The translations under genes and the position numbers were made by a program. From assembly GCA_029263015.1 (NCBI GenBank), contig JAJCYI010000132.1:1-54566 (forward strand): a stretch of DNA of 54,566 nt, in the 5' to 3' direction. Numbering within the stretch: the first letter of the stretch is position 1; every line of letters begins with the position of its first letter. Source of the DNA: Saprospiraceae bacterium. Its GTDB lineage: Bacteria; Bacteroidota; Bacteroidia; Chitinophagales; Saprospiraceae. Under the pieces are notes generated by a model. The model was given only the letters and a program-made list of their open reading frames with translations, was not told the DNA's origin and did not search any database. Of this stretch, positions 53,407-54,566 are shown in pieces.

Positions 53407-54459
53407 ATGAAAATAAAATTACCCATACTTATCGGTCTAATCTCCTTCTTTGCCTTTAGTGTGCAGGCTCAAGACCCTCAACTCGTGCAATTCTATGCCG
53501 CCCCTCTGCAATTGAACCCAGCAATGGCTGGAGTACACCCTGGCAAATGGCGAGCAGTGGCCAATTATCGGCAACAGTGGAACAGTATCCTCAACACACG
53601 CCCATTTCGGACCATCAGTGCTAGTTTCGATGCAAAAAGCCCGGTGAACCGTGGAGATTTTGTGGCATATGGTTTTACAGCGATGCGCGATGAGGCAGGC
53701 CAAGCAGATTATACCCGAACATCAGTCGATGCTTCTCTTGCCTTTATGAAACAACTTGATGGTAGCAGGTACCGAAGCTATGATCAATATCTTATTGGCG
53801 GCGCACAGTTAGGCTTTGGACAACATTCGTTAGATCCTGATAATCTGTGGTTTAGCTCTCAGTTCAATAATTCTACCGAATCCATTGACCAGACGATTTC
53901 GAGCGGGGAAACAATCGAAAACAGCAGTGATCTTTATGTAAATTTAAATGCGGGATTACTTTGGTATGCGGTTTTTGATGACAACAAAAGCTTCTATGTT
54001 GGCGGTGCTTTGCACCACATCAATGCACCAAAAGTTTCTTTTATAGAAAATAGCAATGCCCCGTCATTGGACACGAAATGGACGGCCCACTTGGGAGGTG
54101 AAATACCATTTACTTCTAATCTAAGCATCTTGCCGGCAGTAGCGGTTGTTGGCCAAGGCCCGTCGCTTATCTCACTTTACGGAGCTAACTTCCGTTTTAC
54201 AAATCGCGATTGGAATGAACTGGCCATAAGGGCAGGTGCCTGGGGGCATTTGGTAAAGGATTTTAATGGAAGCTTGGCGACCCCAGCAGTTACATTTACA
54301 GCTATTTTGGAAGTAGAACGCTGGAATGTCGGCATCAGTTATGATGTGTCGGCCAACCAACTGTCCCCGCCGACCAATGGGAGGGGAGCGTTTGAACTTT
54401 CGGTGATTTATTATCAGCCTGGGTCAAGAAGGGAAAAGGTTGAATGCCCAAAAATGTAA
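53407..54459 (+). CDS. PorP/SprF-family T9SS outer-membrane protein
   Basis: The 350-residue protein has a signal peptide (MKIKLPILIGLISFFAFSVQAQ) and the family opening QDPQLVQFYAAPLQLNPAMA (about 22-41), then a series of amphipathic strands with QWNSI and FGQHSLDP and an aromatic C-terminal part (FELSVIYYQPGS). PorP/SprF proteins are barrel partners needed to display type B-tagged proteins such as SprB. Its position 218 bp downstream of giant protein C on the same strand is the typical arrangement. The frame is open from 53341, but the ATG at 53407 gives the signal peptide. Confidence 0.9.
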   Translation: MKIKLPILIGLISFFAFSVQAQDPQLVQFYAAPLQLNPAMAGVHPGKWRAVANYRQQWNSILNTRPFRTISASFDAKSPVNRGDFVAYGFTAMRDEAGQADYTRTSVDASLAFMKQLDGSRYRSYDQYLIGGAQLGFGQHSLDPDNLWFSSQFNNSTESIDQTISSGETIENSSDLYVNLNAGLLWYAVFDDNKSFYVGGALHHINAPKVSFIENSNAPSLDTKWTAHLGGEIPFTSNLSILPAVAVVGQGPSLISLYGANFRFTNRDWNELAIRAGAWGHLVKDFNGSLATPAVTFTAILEVERWNVGISYDVSANQLSPPTNGRGAFELSVIYYQPGSRREKVECPKM

Positions 54460-54465
54460 TTAAGT

Positions 54466-54566
54466 GTTCCGTCGAGACCTGTCAGGTTGTTTTTTTTATA
54501 AATTTTGTAAAATGTTTAACATGTTGAACAAATAGTAAAAAAACAACCAGGAAAGTCTAAGCGGAC
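54466..54566. mobile_element. Inverted-repeat element at the window edge
   Basis: The left end (GTTCCGTCGAGACCTGTCAG, from 54466) and right end (CAGGAAAGTCTAAGCGGAC, to 54566) are imperfect inverted copies about 33 nt long, each with a T or A run inside. It could be a roughly 100-bp miniature element or the start of a larger one cut by the window. The terminal GTCCGCTTAGACT form looks like a transposon end, which is an impression only. Confidence 0.45.

Overview
The window reads as a chromosomal segment of a Bacteroidota bacterium, most likely of the Saprospiria/Lewinella type. This rests on four kinds of evidence. There are three giant SprB-repeat proteins with type IX secretion (T9SS) C-terminal sorting domains and a PorP/SprF-family protein. 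There are -7 promoter elements of the form TAnnTTTG, with almost no Shine-Dalgarno signals. There is an ECF sigma / FecR / STN-TonB-receptor set. Several families (DUF4249, DUF4340, DUF1573 lipoproteins) are typical of the phylum. The lineage below phylum is inference. I see no rRNA, tRNA, CRISPR array or complete insertion sequence.

Layout. 1-810: non-coding, with two terminators and a pair of TTTTCCACA boxes. 0.85-9.3 kb: mainly housekeeping genes (dihydrolipoyl dehydrogenase, a beta-barrel protein, DUF4340, a NupC-type nucleoside transporter, LptE, an alpha/beta hydrolase, the DNA polymerase III delta subunit, and a small secreted protein resembling the PorW/SprE C-terminal module). 9.5-14 kb: sigma factor, FecR anti-sigma and STN-containing TonB-dependent receptor, a trans-envelope signalling cassette. 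14-19.2 kb: orphan LuxR-type response regulator, small membrane protein, Crp/Fnr regulator, DUF1573 lipoprotein, UbiA prenyltransferase and a di-iron hydroxylase. 19.2-24 kb: giant T9SS protein A (type A sorting domain). 24-27.3 kb: beta-barrel protein, a 51-residue membrane protein, a gene split by a palindromic element, and corA. 27.3-32.5 kb: class II ribonucleotide reductase behind a leader rich in TTTTCCACA boxes, a sirtuin and pyruvate dehydrogenase E1 beta. 32.7-39 kb: DUF4249 lipoprotein, beta-helix protein, an overlapping trmD/YjbR/FAD-oxidoreductase operon, FKBP isomerase and a small secreted protein. 39-45 kb: giant T9SS protein B (type A). 45.5-54.5 kb: vanadium-haloperoxidase-like lipoprotein, small secreted protein, giant T9SS protein C (type B sorting domain) and its likely PorP/SprF partner.

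How they fit together. About 15.7 kb of the 54.6 kb encodes three modular surface or secreted proteins. Their bulk is 8-14 SprB repeats of about 75 residues, and each has a different set of N-terminal or distal domains. The type B protein is followed at once by a PorP/SprF gene, the known pairing for type B T9SS substrates. LptE, two beta-barrels, the TonB receptor and several lipoproteins add to an envelope-centred region.

The spaces between genes hold many unrelated palindromes. Several have the shape of miniature inverted-repeat elements (3262-3445, 33894-34010, 47905-48074, and one at the window edge), and one has split a coding gene in frame (25791-25880). The most notable protein-level oddity is the haloperoxidase-like lipoprotein at 45571-46941, which keeps every vanadate/phosphate pocket residue I can align except the axial histidine, replaced by asparagine. 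No clearly new defence or biosynthetic system is visible. All family calls were made by reading motifs, without database searches.
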